Source of the DNA: CAIJMI01 sp043798445
GTDB lineage: Bacteria > Patescibacteriota > Microgenomatia > UBA10105 > UBA927
Direction of reading: 5' to 3'
DNA length: 59,369 bases
Assembly: GCA_043798445.1 (NCBI GenBank)
Contig: JAZDOQ010000016.1
Location: 1-59,369, forward strand
Positions within the stretch are counted from its first letter, which is position 1. Each line of letters opens with the position of its first letter. The position numbers and the translations under genes are program-made. Of the stretch, positions 23,643-33,575 are shown one piece after another. The notes below the pieces were generated by a model. That model was not told where the DNA came from, did no database searches, and was given only the letters and a program-made list of their open reading frames with translations.

Positions 23643-26162
23643 ATGAAGAGAGCAATGAAACGATTATTTTCTCGACTCGAAATCCTGATTATTTTAATAT
23701 GTGCGTGTATTGCAGTAGGTGTTTTTTTCCGTCCATATTTTTTCCAAAAGAAAATTCTTTTTCCTTCAAATTTACTTGTTACGGCCTTTGTGCCATGGAG
23801 GTATGAACCAGTTCCTGAATACCCAAATGGTCCGCCAAATAAACCAATTGCATTTGACGATATAAGACAGTTTTTCCCTAACAGAAAATTATTGCACGAA
23901 GAACTTGCAAAGCGAATTATTCCATTATGGAATCCATATATTTATAGTGGAACTCCGTTCATGGGAGCATTTGATACTGCGGTATGGTATCCATTGTCCC
24001 TCATAGCTGCACTTTTACCTGTTATTGAAGGGTGGAATTTTCTTGTTATTATACAACCGATTCTGTCTATTCTTTTTATGTATTTGTTTCTTTCTTCTTT
24101 GCATCGTAAGAAGCATATTGCGCTATTTGGTGCATTTGCGTATGCATTTTCAGGTTGGATGATTGTTTATTGGCAAGAAATATTGGTATTAGAGCACAGT
24201 TTTTTGTGGTTACCGCTTGCTCTTTACGCGTCCAATCGTATATGGAAAGAGTCTAAAGAGGTTCTTGGATTTTCTCTTTTAGTTATCGCGCTTGTGTGTT
24301 CTGTTTTTGGCGGTTTTTTACAAATGACAATATATGTTTATGGCATGGTGATACTTTGGAACATCTTTTGCTATTGGAGATTGAAAGAACAAAAAACATC
24401 GAATCTTTCATTCTTAAGGATAATGTTGCTTGTAGGTATATCAGTTGGAATCGCCTCAATACAGCTCGTTCCTTCAATAGAAGCGTTTTTACAATCCCCA
24501 AGAGGCACAGGGACGGGAAATTTTATTTTTAAAGACTTTTTACTTCCATTTCAACATCTTATGACATTCCTCGCACCTGATTTTTGGGGGAGTCCTGCCA
24601 CGTATAATTATTTTTTCACTAAGGGTTTTTATTTTGAAAAAATGATTTATATCGGAATCATTCCACTCATGTTTGCTCTCTATGCACTATTGTTTGAAAA
24701 AGGAAAAAATGTGGTATTTTGGAAGATTGTGGCACTCGGTGCATTGTCGCTTGGATTTGCTTTACCAACAAGCTTGCTCCCAAACCTACTTCATATACCA
24801 GTATTATCGAATTCTTATCCGACACGTATTTTTGCGATTTCCACATTTTCATTTATTATTCTTGCAAGTTATGGTTTGCAATCATTTTTGGCTCTTCCGA
24901 AGCGTAAGCTATTATTTATTGTGTTATCGATGTTAACCGTCGTGTTAGTTGCTGGTTGGATGGTTGTAGGGAGTACGTGGTGCACCTCCCATTCATATCC
25001 ATCAAATATAATTTGGTGTAAAGGAAAAATATCAGTGCTTTGGGATCTTATTAGTATTCCAGCTATTAGAAAAGAAGCACATCTATATTCTACTGTTTCA
25101 CTTCGAAATCTTATCATTCCAACCTTATTTCTTTTTTCTGGATGGGGAATATTAGTATTGTCAAAATTTTTTCTACGGTTTGTATGTATTTGTGTATTTG
25201 CGTTAACATTTTTTTCCAGCGTATATTTTGGTCAGAAATATGTTTCATTTTCAGAAAGACGCTTTGTGTATCCAGACTTAAACGTAACAAACAAAATTTC
25301 AGAAATCATTGGATATGATCGAGTGTGGGGTTATGGAAACGCATTTATTGAGAAGAACCTGCCGCAATACTATCGATGGTTTTCTACAGACGGATATGGA
25401 AATCTTTCATCCAAGCGATATGCTGAGTTCATTACAACAATTGCCAACAAAGGGAAATTAGGTGGTGTTATAAGAAGAAGTGATACCGACCTCTACGATG
25501 CCTCAGAACGTGATGATTTTGGGTATTCTAATCCATATAGACTTCGAATTATGTCACTTCTCGGAGTCAAATATGTTTTAGAAACAAAGAAGGGCGACCT
25601 CAAGGACTTTCAACGTACAGAAAAACGATTTCCCGCGGATACGTTTGTGTTAGTTTGGGAAGACGATATTTGGAGAATATGGGAATATAAAAAGGTACTT
25701 CCACGGGCATTTTTTGCAACAACGTATGTGGTAGCAAAGAATGATCAAGAGATTATGGATAGGATATATGATCCTACAACTGACCTTGAATCTACCGTTA
25801 TATTAGAAAATGAACCAATCAATGGTACAGTGTCACTCGATACAAAAGATATCATGAAATCGGATGTTGGTATTACGTCATATGGCGTAAATAAAGTAAC
25901 GATGACAGTTGACGCAAAACAAGATGGATTCGTTGTGTTAACTGACACCTATTATCCAGGTTGGTGTGCATACATTGATGGAAAGAAAACACAAATATAT
26001 CGAGCTGACTACACGCTTCGAGCCGTTTATGTACCAAAAGGACAACATAAAATTGAGTTTGTGTATATGCCCCAGTCTTTTCTTATTGGAATTTTTACCA
26101 CATCACTTGGAATCATTTTACTATGTATTTTTATCCTAAATAGGAAGAAAGTTAGTAAATAA
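23643..26162 (+). CDS. YfhO-family GT-C membrane protein
   Basis: 839 residues, the longest of the four YfhO paralogues. ATG 23655 is an alternative start four codons in. The first outer loop has AFDDIRQFFPNRK (70-82) and IIPLWNPYIYSG (92-103). About twelve hydrophobic segments follow, then a large soluble domain with YPDLNVTNKI, a long insert, and the module TYYPGWCAYIDG...IYRADYTLRAVYVP, ending in a last helix and a Lys-rich tail. By analogy with Bacillus YfhO it should use a lipid-phosphate sugar on the outer face. It is the only plus-strand gene between 21888 and 35286. Its stop lies 2 bp from the convergent gene's stop. Confidence 0.88.
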   Translation: MKRAMKRLFSRLEILIILICACIAVGVFFRPYFFQKKILFPSNLLVTAFVPWRYEPVPEYPNGPPNKPIAFDDIRQFFPNRKLLHEELAKRIIPLWNPYIYSGTPFMGAFDTAVWYPLSLIAALLPVIEGWNFLVIIQPILSILFMYLFLSSLHRKKHIALFGAFAYAFSGWMIVYWQEILVLEHSFLWLPLALYASNRIWKESKEVLGFSLLVIALVCSVFGGFLQMTIYVYGMVILWNIFCYWRLKEQKTSNLSFLRIMLLVGISVGIASIQLVPSIEAFLQSPRGTGTGNFIFKDFLLPFQHLMTFLAPDFWGSPATYNYFFTKGFYFEKMIYIGIIPLMFALYALLFEKGKNVVFWKIVALGALSLGFALPTSLLPNLLHIPVLSNSYPTRIFAISTFSFIILASYGLQSFLALPKRKLLFIVLSMLTVVLVAGWMVVGSTWCTSHSYPSNIIWCKGKISVLWDLISIPAIRKEAHLYSTVSLRNLIIPTLFLFSGWGILVLSKFFLRFVCICVFALTFFSSVYFGQKYVSFSERRFVYPDLNVTNKISEIIGYDRVWGYGNAFIEKNLPQYYRWFSTDGYGNLSSKRYAEFITTIANKGKLGGVIRRSDTDLYDASERDDFGYSNPYRLRIMSLLGVKYVLETKKGDLKDFQRTEKRFPADTFVLVWEDDIWRIWEYKKVLPRAFFATTYVVAKNDQEIMDRIYDPTTDLESTVILENEPINGTVSLDTKDIMKSDVGITSYGVNKVTMTVDAKQDGFVVLTDTYYPGWCAYIDGKKTQIYRADYTLRAVYVPKGQHKIEFVYMPQSFLIGIFTTSLGIILLCIFILNRKKVSK

Positions 26163-26164
26163 GG

Positions 26165-27913
26165 TTACATAGGTTTAACAAAATATTTCTTGCAAAATTG
26201 TTCTGTAGGAAGTTTTTCAATATCCAGATCTTCAAAGGTTATGTTATGAACATAGGTATCAAGTTCATAGCCACTGCAAACGGCATCATGATATATAAAG
26301 TAAATAGATCCATTGTCTGAAATTTGTGGTAATACAATTTTTGTTTTAATTCCTTCGTAGCTTGGGCATTGTAAATCAGATTTTATTGCAACTGTAGTTG
26401 TTGTCGGATGGGGAATACTTGGACATTTAGCAAAGTGTATTGTATCCCAATCATATTGACCTGCTAGATACATATTGGCAATTTTTGAAACTGTGTTTCG
26501 AGTATATTGATTGGAATAAAAAATATATTGATTAAATAATTCACGTGACGATGCATTTTCAATAACATATACATCTGTTTTGTTTTCTCTTGCAAGAGAT
26601 ACATATCTAGCAAGCACTCGACCACTAAATCCAAATCCTTCTGAGTTAGCGATAGGATTTTTAAAAAAATAAATGTTTAGAAAGTTGAAAAACAATAAAG
26701 AATACACCAAACAAATAAGGCAAACGTTTAGTATTCGTGTACGCTTGTTTTTTCTTGAGAGTGCTACTGATATGCCTACGGAAATAATCATGAGCATAAA
26801 TGGGTACAGTAATGATGAACGTAATGTGTAAGATAATCCGACAATACTAAAAACAGAGGGAATTGGTGCAATGAGCATCGTAAGAGAAAAAAACCAGAAC
26901 AGGGCACGTTTGGACTTGAAGATAATGTATAAACCAAAAACAAAAAAGAGTACGTCAACATAATAAAATAGCCCGTGAGAGTATAAAGAAAATGTTGTTC
27001 TTCCTTCCCCATTAGTAAAAAGTAGAGTTGGAGAAAATGCTCCAAAATATTTGTCTAAGAACATTCTTCCAAAAACGGTTATTTTATTTGAGAGTAACTG
27101 TGTTAATGGTGTTTGTATTGTCAATCGACGTTCCGTGTTTACATGCGAAGCTACGTAGTTACTTGTCGGTGTAAGAATTTCATCTAGTCTCGATCCAAAA
27201 TTTTGTGTGTGAGCAGAGCGAAAGAAGAATAACCATGTGACCAGTATCATTAAGGTCAATAATAAGTAATGGGGAAAATATTTTGATTTATTAATATATT
27301 TCCATGCGTAAATGATTGCAGGAAGAAAGAAAAATCCAAGCACAGTGCTTGTGCCAATATAGCTATAGAGAGCGGCAATAAACGCGGGGTAGGCAAGAAA
27401 AATGCCCCATTTTTTTGCTACAAGCACAATATATATTGTTAAAAAAATAAAAAATACTGCTACTGGTGTATCAAAGCTTGTTCTGAAAAACATGATATTC
27501 CATGGATTCATGAGAGTAATTAATCCTGTTATTAGGGCAGTTTTCTTATCTGTAAGTTTTTCCATGATGCCATACACTACAAGCGCAAATAAAACACCGA
27601 GAATGGCATACGGCAGACGGGCTGTAAATAACGACAATGATGATGGTCCAATAATGTAGGAAAATAGTATAGAGGGAACTCGCGCAAATGGAGCATAAAT
27701 ACCTGATGGAATTGTTAGAGAGAGAAGTGATATTTCTTGAGAAAGATCCTTTCCAGTAAAAAAGAATGATTTGGCAGTGAGTACGTAAAATAACTCATCA
27801 TCGCTAATTCCGGATGCAACTTTTCCTAGCCAAATAAAACGGATTGATATTAGGAATATACATAGAATTATTACAAGTAATGGTATTACTATTCGAGATT
27901 TTCGATATTTCAT
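26165..27913 (-). CDS. GT39-like GT-C protein with a four-cysteine C-terminal domain
   Basis: 582 residues and a paralogue of 21888-23612. SDDELFYVLTAKSFFFTGKD follows helix 1 with the catalytic-type Asp-Glu, and NPWNIMFFRTSFD lies in a later loop. The helical region ends around residue 420. The C-terminal soluble domain has Cys 497, 516, 546 and 574 in FAKCPS, LQCPS, AVCSGYEL and EQFCKKY, matching the paralogue's FAPCDD, RNCSS, SLCNGFNL and QRFCETY. It lies downstream of the GT39 gene at 27923-29611 on the same strand (9 bp gap) and probably ends that operon. The stop is 2 bp from the YfhO stop. Confidence 0.85.
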   Translation of the reverse strand: MKYRKSRIVIPLLVIILCIFLISIRFIWLGKVASGISDDELFYVLTAKSFFFTGKDLSQEISLLSLTIPSGIYAPFARVPSILFSYIIGPSSLSLFTARLPYAILGVLFALVVYGIMEKLTDKKTALITGLITLMNPWNIMFFRTSFDTPVAVFFIFLTIYIVLVAKKWGIFLAYPAFIAALYSYIGTSTVLGFFFLPAIIYAWKYINKSKYFPHYLLLTLMILVTWLFFFRSAHTQNFGSRLDEILTPTSNYVASHVNTERRLTIQTPLTQLLSNKITVFGRMFLDKYFGAFSPTLLFTNGEGRTTFSLYSHGLFYYVDVLFFVFGLYIIFKSKRALFWFFSLTMLIAPIPSVFSIVGLSYTLRSSLLYPFMLMIISVGISVALSRKNKRTRILNVCLICLVYSLLFFNFLNIYFFKNPIANSEGFGFSGRVLARYVSLARENKTDVYVIENASSRELFNQYIFYSNQYTRNTVSKIANMYLAGQYDWDTIHFAKCPSIPHPTTTTVAIKSDLQCPSYEGIKTKIVLPQISDNGSIYFIYHDAVCSGYELDTYVHNITFEDLDIEKLPTEQFCKKYFVKPM

Positions 27914-27922
27914 GATAAAACG

Positions 27923-29611
27923 TTACTTTTTTTCCACTAATACATAGGAAATATCAGCTATTGGATACTGCATGATTTGTTGGCCTACAGCAAAGACAAC
28001 TGGCCGCTGGGGATAGTAGAATGTTTTGAGTAGCGGGACATCTGGAGGTTTTTGGTCGTGAGACGTAACAATAAGGGTCCGCGGATAGTTGAGATCGTCG
28101 TTCCAGTTGACAGCCCGGAATTCATATTTGCCGAATCTGTTAGGAAATGAAAATCCTTCAGAATCATCCCTGTTCCATTTTGCGTCGCGTTGAAACTCAA
28201 TGGGTGGATAGGCGAGATAATACACGAGTGAAGAGTACATGAAACCGCATTTGTCATCAATGATGATTTTGTCGTATTTCGATTCATGATTTTTGATGTA
28301 TAAAGACACGTCTTTGTCTCCCACTCTCCATGGTTTGGCATAGAGAATTGGAAAGCGTACGTAATAAGAAGCAAAATACGAAAAGATTTGGTATAAACAG
28401 ATACCGATAATAAAAAGGTACGTTAGTGTTTTGATATATTTAGATTTTAACGTGGAAATATATGTGTACAACGAAATGATTCCTAGCGCTGAAAGAATAG
28501 TAACAGGAATGACGATGAAAAACGCCCGTGTGGCGTGCGGTGACTCACGGGTGAGAGCGACTATAGCAATAGTTGTAATAATCCAAAAACCAATGAGTGA
28601 ATGAATCTTCTTTTTTAATCCGTATATAATTCCAAGAATAATAGTCACAGTTTCAAATAGATACCATTGACCAACTGTACCAATACCATGATTTCCGTGG
28701 AGAGATCCCATTGTGAAGAAAAACGTTGGAGAAAAGAAATTTATAACGTTTTGCAGCCATTGGACAAACGTAAGAAGCGGTTTATTAAACAGTATTCTTG
28801 TGATTGTGATTGGCCAAGACGAAAAGTATGAACGCCATTCAAGAAGCGGGGCTTGAACATACGCACTTGACCACATCATTGTTCCTGATGTTGAAGATAC
28901 CCCTCCATTTTGCACCATGCCGATTGCCATGGGAGCAAAAGAACATATCCCAAATATGGCAATGATAATCCAGGAACCAATACGGAATTGTTTCATTGAT
29001 TGGTAAGAGGTGATGAATAAAAATACGAGAGATAATGGAGCTAACAATCTTGCAATATTGTACGTATATCCAGCAAGAGCGAAGAAGAGGATGGATAGAC
29101 CAATAAAGAGTGCTGATGACCGTCGTTTTGCAATTAACCAAAGGAGGAAAGCAAAAGTAATAAAAAAAAGAGCAACTGTCACTTCAAACGCACCACGGGA
29201 AAGATGAAGGTGCCAAGGATTAATTGCAAGAAGCGCTGTTGCGATGAGAGGTAGAGTGTCGTTAATACGAGAAAAAAGTTCCTTTACCAAAAAGTACATC
29301 AATAAAACAGTAAAAACCCCTAACACTGCTGATGGTAATCGAACAGCAAGTGGTGTCGGTCCAAGAAACGCAATTGGAATCGTTGATAGATAAATATAAC
29401 CAGGTAATTTGTATTCACCGAATGCTTTAAAATTTTGAGGGTATGAGACCCCATGCTCATCTTTTCCTGTTTGTAAAATTGCGTACGCATTATATCCGAT
29501 TGATGTCTCATCCTGACTTAATCCTGGTGGAATACTACTGAGTTTATAGAGGCGTAAGAACGCAGCGATACAGATAAGAAAAATAAAAAGAAGTAAAGAT
29601 TTTAGTTTCAT
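27923..29611 (-). CDS. GT39 (PMT_2) GT-C membrane glycosyltransferase
   Basis: 562 residues. The first outer loop reads SQDETSIGYNAYAILQTGKDE, then FGEYKLPGYIYL, the signature of the GT39 group in this window. NPWHLHLSRGAFE follows in the next loop, then many helices. The soluble C-terminal domain of about 160 residues includes YDKIIIDDKCGF, RFGKYEFRAVNW and a final beta-rich stretch. Likely function: transfer from a polyprenyl-phosphate sugar to an outer-face acceptor. The ATG overlaps the stop of the YfhO gene upstream on the minus strand (ATGA, 29608-29611), so the two products are probably made in fixed ratio. Confidence 0.88.
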   Translation of the reverse strand: MKLKSLLLFIFLICIAAFLRLYKLSSIPPGLSQDETSIGYNAYAILQTGKDEHGVSYPQNFKAFGEYKLPGYIYLSTIPIAFLGPTPLAVRLPSAVLGVFTVLLMYFLVKELFSRINDTLPLIATALLAINPWHLHLSRGAFEVTVALFFITFAFLLWLIAKRRSSALFIGLSILFFALAGYTYNIARLLAPLSLVFLFITSYQSMKQFRIGSWIIIAIFGICSFAPMAIGMVQNGGVSSTSGTMMWSSAYVQAPLLEWRSYFSSWPITITRILFNKPLLTFVQWLQNVINFFSPTFFFTMGSLHGNHGIGTVGQWYLFETVTIILGIIYGLKKKIHSLIGFWIITTIAIVALTRESPHATRAFFIVIPVTILSALGIISLYTYISTLKSKYIKTLTYLFIIGICLYQIFSYFASYYVRFPILYAKPWRVGDKDVSLYIKNHESKYDKIIIDDKCGFMYSSLVYYLAYPPIEFQRDAKWNRDDSEGFSFPNRFGKYEFRAVNWNDDLNYPRTLIVTSHDQKPPDVPLLKTFYYPQRPVVFAVGQQIMQYPIADISYVLVEKK

Positions 29612-31938
29612 ATAAGCAGAATAAACACTAATAGAATTAGTATACTACTGATGCTTATAATAAATCCTGTAATGGCAGATAGCGGTTTAAATTGCATGAT
29701 AACAGTGTGTGTTCCTTCTGGAACAGCTATTGCCCGATACGTATAGTCTGCGCGGTAGATTTGTGCTGGATTTCCATCAATTGTTGCCGTCCATCCTGGA
29801 TAATACGTGTCAGTTAATACAAGAAGAGATGGTTTGTCGGTCTGCGTTTCGATGATAACCTTATTTGGTGTATAAACTTTTATATCAGCCATCGTTGAAG
29901 TGTTTAAGATGGTACTTGCAAAGTCAGGATTCCTGTCAAGAATGACCGTTTGCGTTGGGGAAAACGCTTCATTCACAAAACGTAATTCATACTCTGTGGG
30001 TGAGGTAGCGATTGAATATTGTGACGTAAGAAACGCTCGCGGAGTGACATTTTTGTTCTCCATGATATTCCATCCGTTCATTGATGTTGCATTTGTAAAA
30101 TAGGAAGCAGGGAATGTTTTTTCCGTACTGCCGTTTTCCATTCGGTCCAAAATGTACTTCACACCACCCAGGGATAGAAGGCGAAGTCTATTAGGGTTTG
30201 CCATGAGATCTTTTTCAACGGATAGCTGTGCGTTCGATCTGGTTGCGTCCGTGAATGTGTGTTCGATGGTTCCGTTTTTTGATAATCCGATAAATTCACC
30301 GTATTGTTTTGGGTAGAGCGGATCGTATCCTTGCATATCATATAAACCAATACCACTGGCAACATTGGCTGCAATGGTTCCGTGACCATATCCCCAAAAT
30401 CTGTAGATTCCTGCGTTATCCTTAAGCCATGTTGTAAGTGTCGTTGGGGGATAGAAAAATTCCTTTGGGGAAAATGGATTAAATTTATTATGAATATAGA
30501 AACGTTCTCCAATTGTTATAAGAAGAATAAAACAAACAAACAGCATTTTCTGTTTTTGTGTTTTTGCAAATACGATACAACCTGCCAAAGAGATGGCGAT
30601 GCCAAGAGTGAGAAAAATATTTTTTATATTAATTTCAACGTGAATAAGCTTGCATAGAAATATCCATCCAATAACTATGAACGGAGTTATGACAAATATG
30701 ATGCTCCATTTTTTTGTGTTCGTACTTCTTATCCATTCTTGAAGTCCAATTCCTGAAAGAACGGCAAGTGAAAATGAAAGAAGATATTGAATGTTGCTGG
30801 GAGAACTGCTTGTTAGCATTGAAAGAGGAATGTGATAGAAAAGCCATGAGATTGGATTATTAGTGAGAATGACTAATAAGAGTGCGGTTGAATAAATAAA
30901 AAATCGGTGAGTACTATTTTTTGCTTTTATAAATATAATCGCACCTAGCGCAAATAAAAGTGGTGCAAGTCCGATGGAAAGTGCTTTTGAGGGGTAAGAA
31001 CTCGTCAGAAGAAAATTACGTGTTGCAGGATTGCCAAAGGCATCAGGAGATAAAAATAGAAATAGCTCTTTTGGTTGAATAAGAAGATGTTCAAGAAAAA
31101 AATTCATGTCATGGGGTACTCGTGCGGCAAGTGTTGCAAGTTCAAGCGTTGGAAGAAGTTGGACTGCAGAAATACCAAGTGACAAAATGAGTGTACTAAC
31201 TAATGGGATGTTGATACGTTTTATTGTTTTTTCGTATGAGCGAAGGAGTGTATAGAGAAATATAAATATGCTTGATGCTGCAAATAGCTGTAGATGTCCT
31301 GCAAACGCAGAAAGAACAACGCTTAATGCCAAAAACCAAAGAAATCGTTTTTGTTTTGTGTGGAGGTATCGTTCGATTGAAAATAATGAAAAAGGAAGCC
31401 AAAGAACAACATGACCGATGGTGCTGTATTCCAAAAATACGGTCATAAATTGCGAAAGTGCAAAAGCAATTGCTGCAAAGAATGCACCGTATGACATAAC
31501 ACCGATGCTCTGCATAAAAAGAATCATAAATAATCCTGCAAGAAGCGGTTGAACAATGACGATAATAGTCCACGCGGTAGGGTATGGCAGTATGGTGCCA
31601 AGGTAGGTAAAAGGATAAAGAAGTGCAGCTTGAATATTTGCAAGGTGTGGAGTTCCAGAGAAGTTATGTGGATTCCATAGCGGAAATATTCCTGTCTTTA
31701 GGGAATCCCAAGAGAAGATTTTCCACGGAATCATCTGGCATAGCGCATCGAAGTACTGTGCTTTATTTGGATATGATCCCGAGACATATCCTAAGAACGA
31801 TTCATTTTTCCACGGTTGGTATTCTGCTACAAATAAATCACCTGGAAATGGAAGAAGTCCGAAGAAGAAAGTTTTATAAAAAAATAAAAACGTTGTAATA
31901 ATGATGCCAAAGAATAATATCGTTGTTGTCCGTTTCAT
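29608..31938 (-). CDS. YfhO-family GT-C membrane protein
   Basis: 776 residues. The first outer loop has YFDALCQMIPWK and GIFPLWNPHNFSGTPHLANIQ, the clearest YfhO signature in the window. Helices extend to about residue 500, then a soluble domain with WLKDNAGIYRFWGYG and the terminal module TYYPGWTATIDG...IYRADYTYRAIAVP, then a last helix that runs to the stop with almost no cytoplasmic tail. Both ends overlap neighbours as ATGA, placing it between a PF10131 gene (upstream) and a GT39 gene (downstream) in a minus-strand operon running from 35286 to 26165. Confidence 0.88.
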   Translation of the reverse strand: MKRTTTILFFGIIITTFLFFYKTFFFGLLPFPGDLFVAEYQPWKNESFLGYVSGSYPNKAQYFDALCQMIPWKIFSWDSLKTGIFPLWNPHNFSGTPHLANIQAALLYPFTYLGTILPYPTAWTIIVIVQPLLAGLFMILFMQSIGVMSYGAFFAAIAFALSQFMTVFLEYSTIGHVVLWLPFSLFSIERYLHTKQKRFLWFLALSVVLSAFAGHLQLFAASSIFIFLYTLLRSYEKTIKRINIPLVSTLILSLGISAVQLLPTLELATLAARVPHDMNFFLEHLLIQPKELFLFLSPDAFGNPATRNFLLTSSYPSKALSIGLAPLLFALGAIIFIKAKNSTHRFFIYSTALLLVILTNNPISWLFYHIPLSMLTSSSPSNIQYLLSFSLAVLSGIGLQEWIRSTNTKKWSIIFVITPFIVIGWIFLCKLIHVEINIKNIFLTLGIAISLAGCIVFAKTQKQKMLFVCFILLITIGERFYIHNKFNPFSPKEFFYPPTTLTTWLKDNAGIYRFWGYGHGTIAANVASGIGLYDMQGYDPLYPKQYGEFIGLSKNGTIEHTFTDATRSNAQLSVEKDLMANPNRLRLLSLGGVKYILDRMENGSTEKTFPASYFTNATSMNGWNIMENKNVTPRAFLTSQYSIATSPTEYELRFVNEAFSPTQTVILDRNPDFASTILNTSTMADIKVYTPNKVIIETQTDKPSLLVLTDTYYPGWTATIDGNPAQIYRADYTYRAIAVPEGTHTVIMQFKPLSAITGFIISISSILILLVFILLI

Positions 31939-33575
31939 ATATTGAGAAGTTTTTTTCGTGTTATGTACGGCAGTCCAAGAACAATGAAAATAGAAAATAT
32001 GGATATATAATCGGCAAGGAGCCTTGTTTTATTTTCTCTCCATAGTACAAGAACACGTGATGTTCCAGCTGGTACATCAAATGTGATAAGTCCACGATGG
32101 TTTGGATCTTGGAATTGAATGTTTGTTTTTTGATTGTTTACAAGAACATTCCAGCCGGGGAAGTACTGGGTATTATCAAGAAGTGTTATGGGAGTTGAGG
32201 CCTCGACAGAATACTCATGTATTGTTGAAGTCCGTTTTAGTTCTTTGATGGTAGCAATGCCTGCGATGAGTTCAATTTTTTCTTTTGGATACCCTTTAGC
32301 TGGCCCTTCTGACCAAATAGTATCGACCTCCCCATAATAATTTGTCGTAAGAGGGTAATCCCAGTAGTCTTGTTCATTAATCGTCTGGTAACCCTGTGGA
32401 GGAACCCAATAATAGACAGTAGAAAAAATAGTAAATAGTACAATACAGATAATAATAAACTGAGATTTAATGATTTTAACTATTGAAAATCCAGCAAGAG
32501 CCGTAATAAATGTGATGACAGATAGTAATCTCCATGGGTATTGAAATTGACGGAGTATGGATATGTTTTCCCACAATGGTTTACTGATGGGCTGCATAAA
32601 GAATACTGTGACAAGAAAAATAATTACGCAAAAAGAAGCAATCATCGTATCTTTTTTCCCATAGATAGTTTTTTTTATGATGATAAAGACTGAGGTGATA
32701 AGGGCAATCAGGTGAGCTATTCCGATTTGTACTGATACTTCATGAATGCGAAGCGATGAGGTGTTCGTAAAGTTCGGAAGGAAAAAATTAGCAAATGGTG
32801 CAAAATGGTCGTAAAAAAGATTTTTTGTTAACAGATATCCATACGTGTAATTGTGATCTAGAATTGCCGGAATGACAAAAAAACTAGCAATACCAATTCC
32901 TGCCATAAGTGAAAGAAGAGAGAGAATTTTTAAGCGAATTGGTGAGGGATAAAAAAGTGTGAATATAAACGCAACTCCAAAGAACACAAATCCTACAATA
33001 TTATGTGACATTGCCAGTCCTGCAGAACAAAAAGAAATAATCCAAATATTGTGGTATCGCTTTGATTCGATAAGTTTTACTACGCCATACAGTACAAATG
33101 GGAGTAGCGTGTAAGCATATATGCCTCCAAGGCTCCCACGAACCAAAATGTCAACAAGTCGAAATGGGGCAAACTGATAAAGGATGGTGACGAGTACGGC
33201 GGTTTGGGTGTCTTTCCATAGTGCACGACTTAATAGATACATGCCGATTCCGCTTGCAAGAAAGCTCAATAAAAATGACAGTTTAAGTGCTCCGGTGAGG
33301 CTGGATCCAAGTGCAACAAACACAGTAGTTATCATATAAGGAAGTGGATGAAAGAAATTAAATATCGGCGTTCCAAATCCGTAATTCAAATTTCCTGCCC
33401 ATCGAACGGGAAATTGACCCTGCATCACTTCCTTATAATAGGAAGCGATTCTTGCAAGATGCATGGCTCCATCACTCGTATGTGGAAGAGCAGATGTCGT
33501 AAACATTGAAAACATAGGAAGAGCTGAAAGAAGAATGATTACAATGAGCCACTTGTTATTTTTTAATGATTTCAT
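31935..33575 (-). CDS. PF10131 (PTPS-related) polytopic membrane protein, probable GT-C transferase
   Basis: 546 residues from ATG 33575 (MKSLKNNKW). ATG 33581 and a start at 33593 are alternatives; GGTGAAG lies 9 bases before 33575, and the gene overlaps its upstream neighbour by 20 bp. PF10131 features: PHTSDGAMHLARI, GQFPVRW, NYGFGTPIFNFFHPLPY, VRGSLGG, MSHNIVGF, QFQYPWRLL, and the terminal module YFPGWNVLVNN...FQDPNHRGL followed by a helix. The conserved RGS[IV]GE reads RGSLGG here, so the glutamate is lost. Its nearest relative by eye is 40115-41767 on the other strand, which shares FQDPNHRGL and KELKRTS-type stretches. Confidence 0.84.
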   Translation of the reverse strand: MKSLKNNKWLIVIILLSALPMFSMFTTSALPHTSDGAMHLARIASYYKEVMQGQFPVRWAGNLNYGFGTPIFNFFHPLPYMITTVFVALGSSLTGALKLSFLLSFLASGIGMYLLSRALWKDTQTAVLVTILYQFAPFRLVDILVRGSLGGIYAYTLLPFVLYGVVKLIESKRYHNIWIISFCSAGLAMSHNIVGFVFFGVAFIFTLFYPSPIRLKILSLLSLMAGIGIASFFVIPAILDHNYTYGYLLTKNLFYDHFAPFANFFLPNFTNTSSLRIHEVSVQIGIAHLIALITSVFIIIKKTIYGKKDTMIASFCVIIFLVTVFFMQPISKPLWENISILRQFQYPWRLLSVITFITALAGFSIVKIIKSQFIIICIVLFTIFSTVYYWVPPQGYQTINEQDYWDYPLTTNYYGEVDTIWSEGPAKGYPKEKIELIAGIATIKELKRTSTIHEYSVEASTPITLLDNTQYFPGWNVLVNNQKTNIQFQDPNHRGLITFDVPAGTSRVLVLWRENKTRLLADYISIFSIFIVLGLPYITRKKLLNI

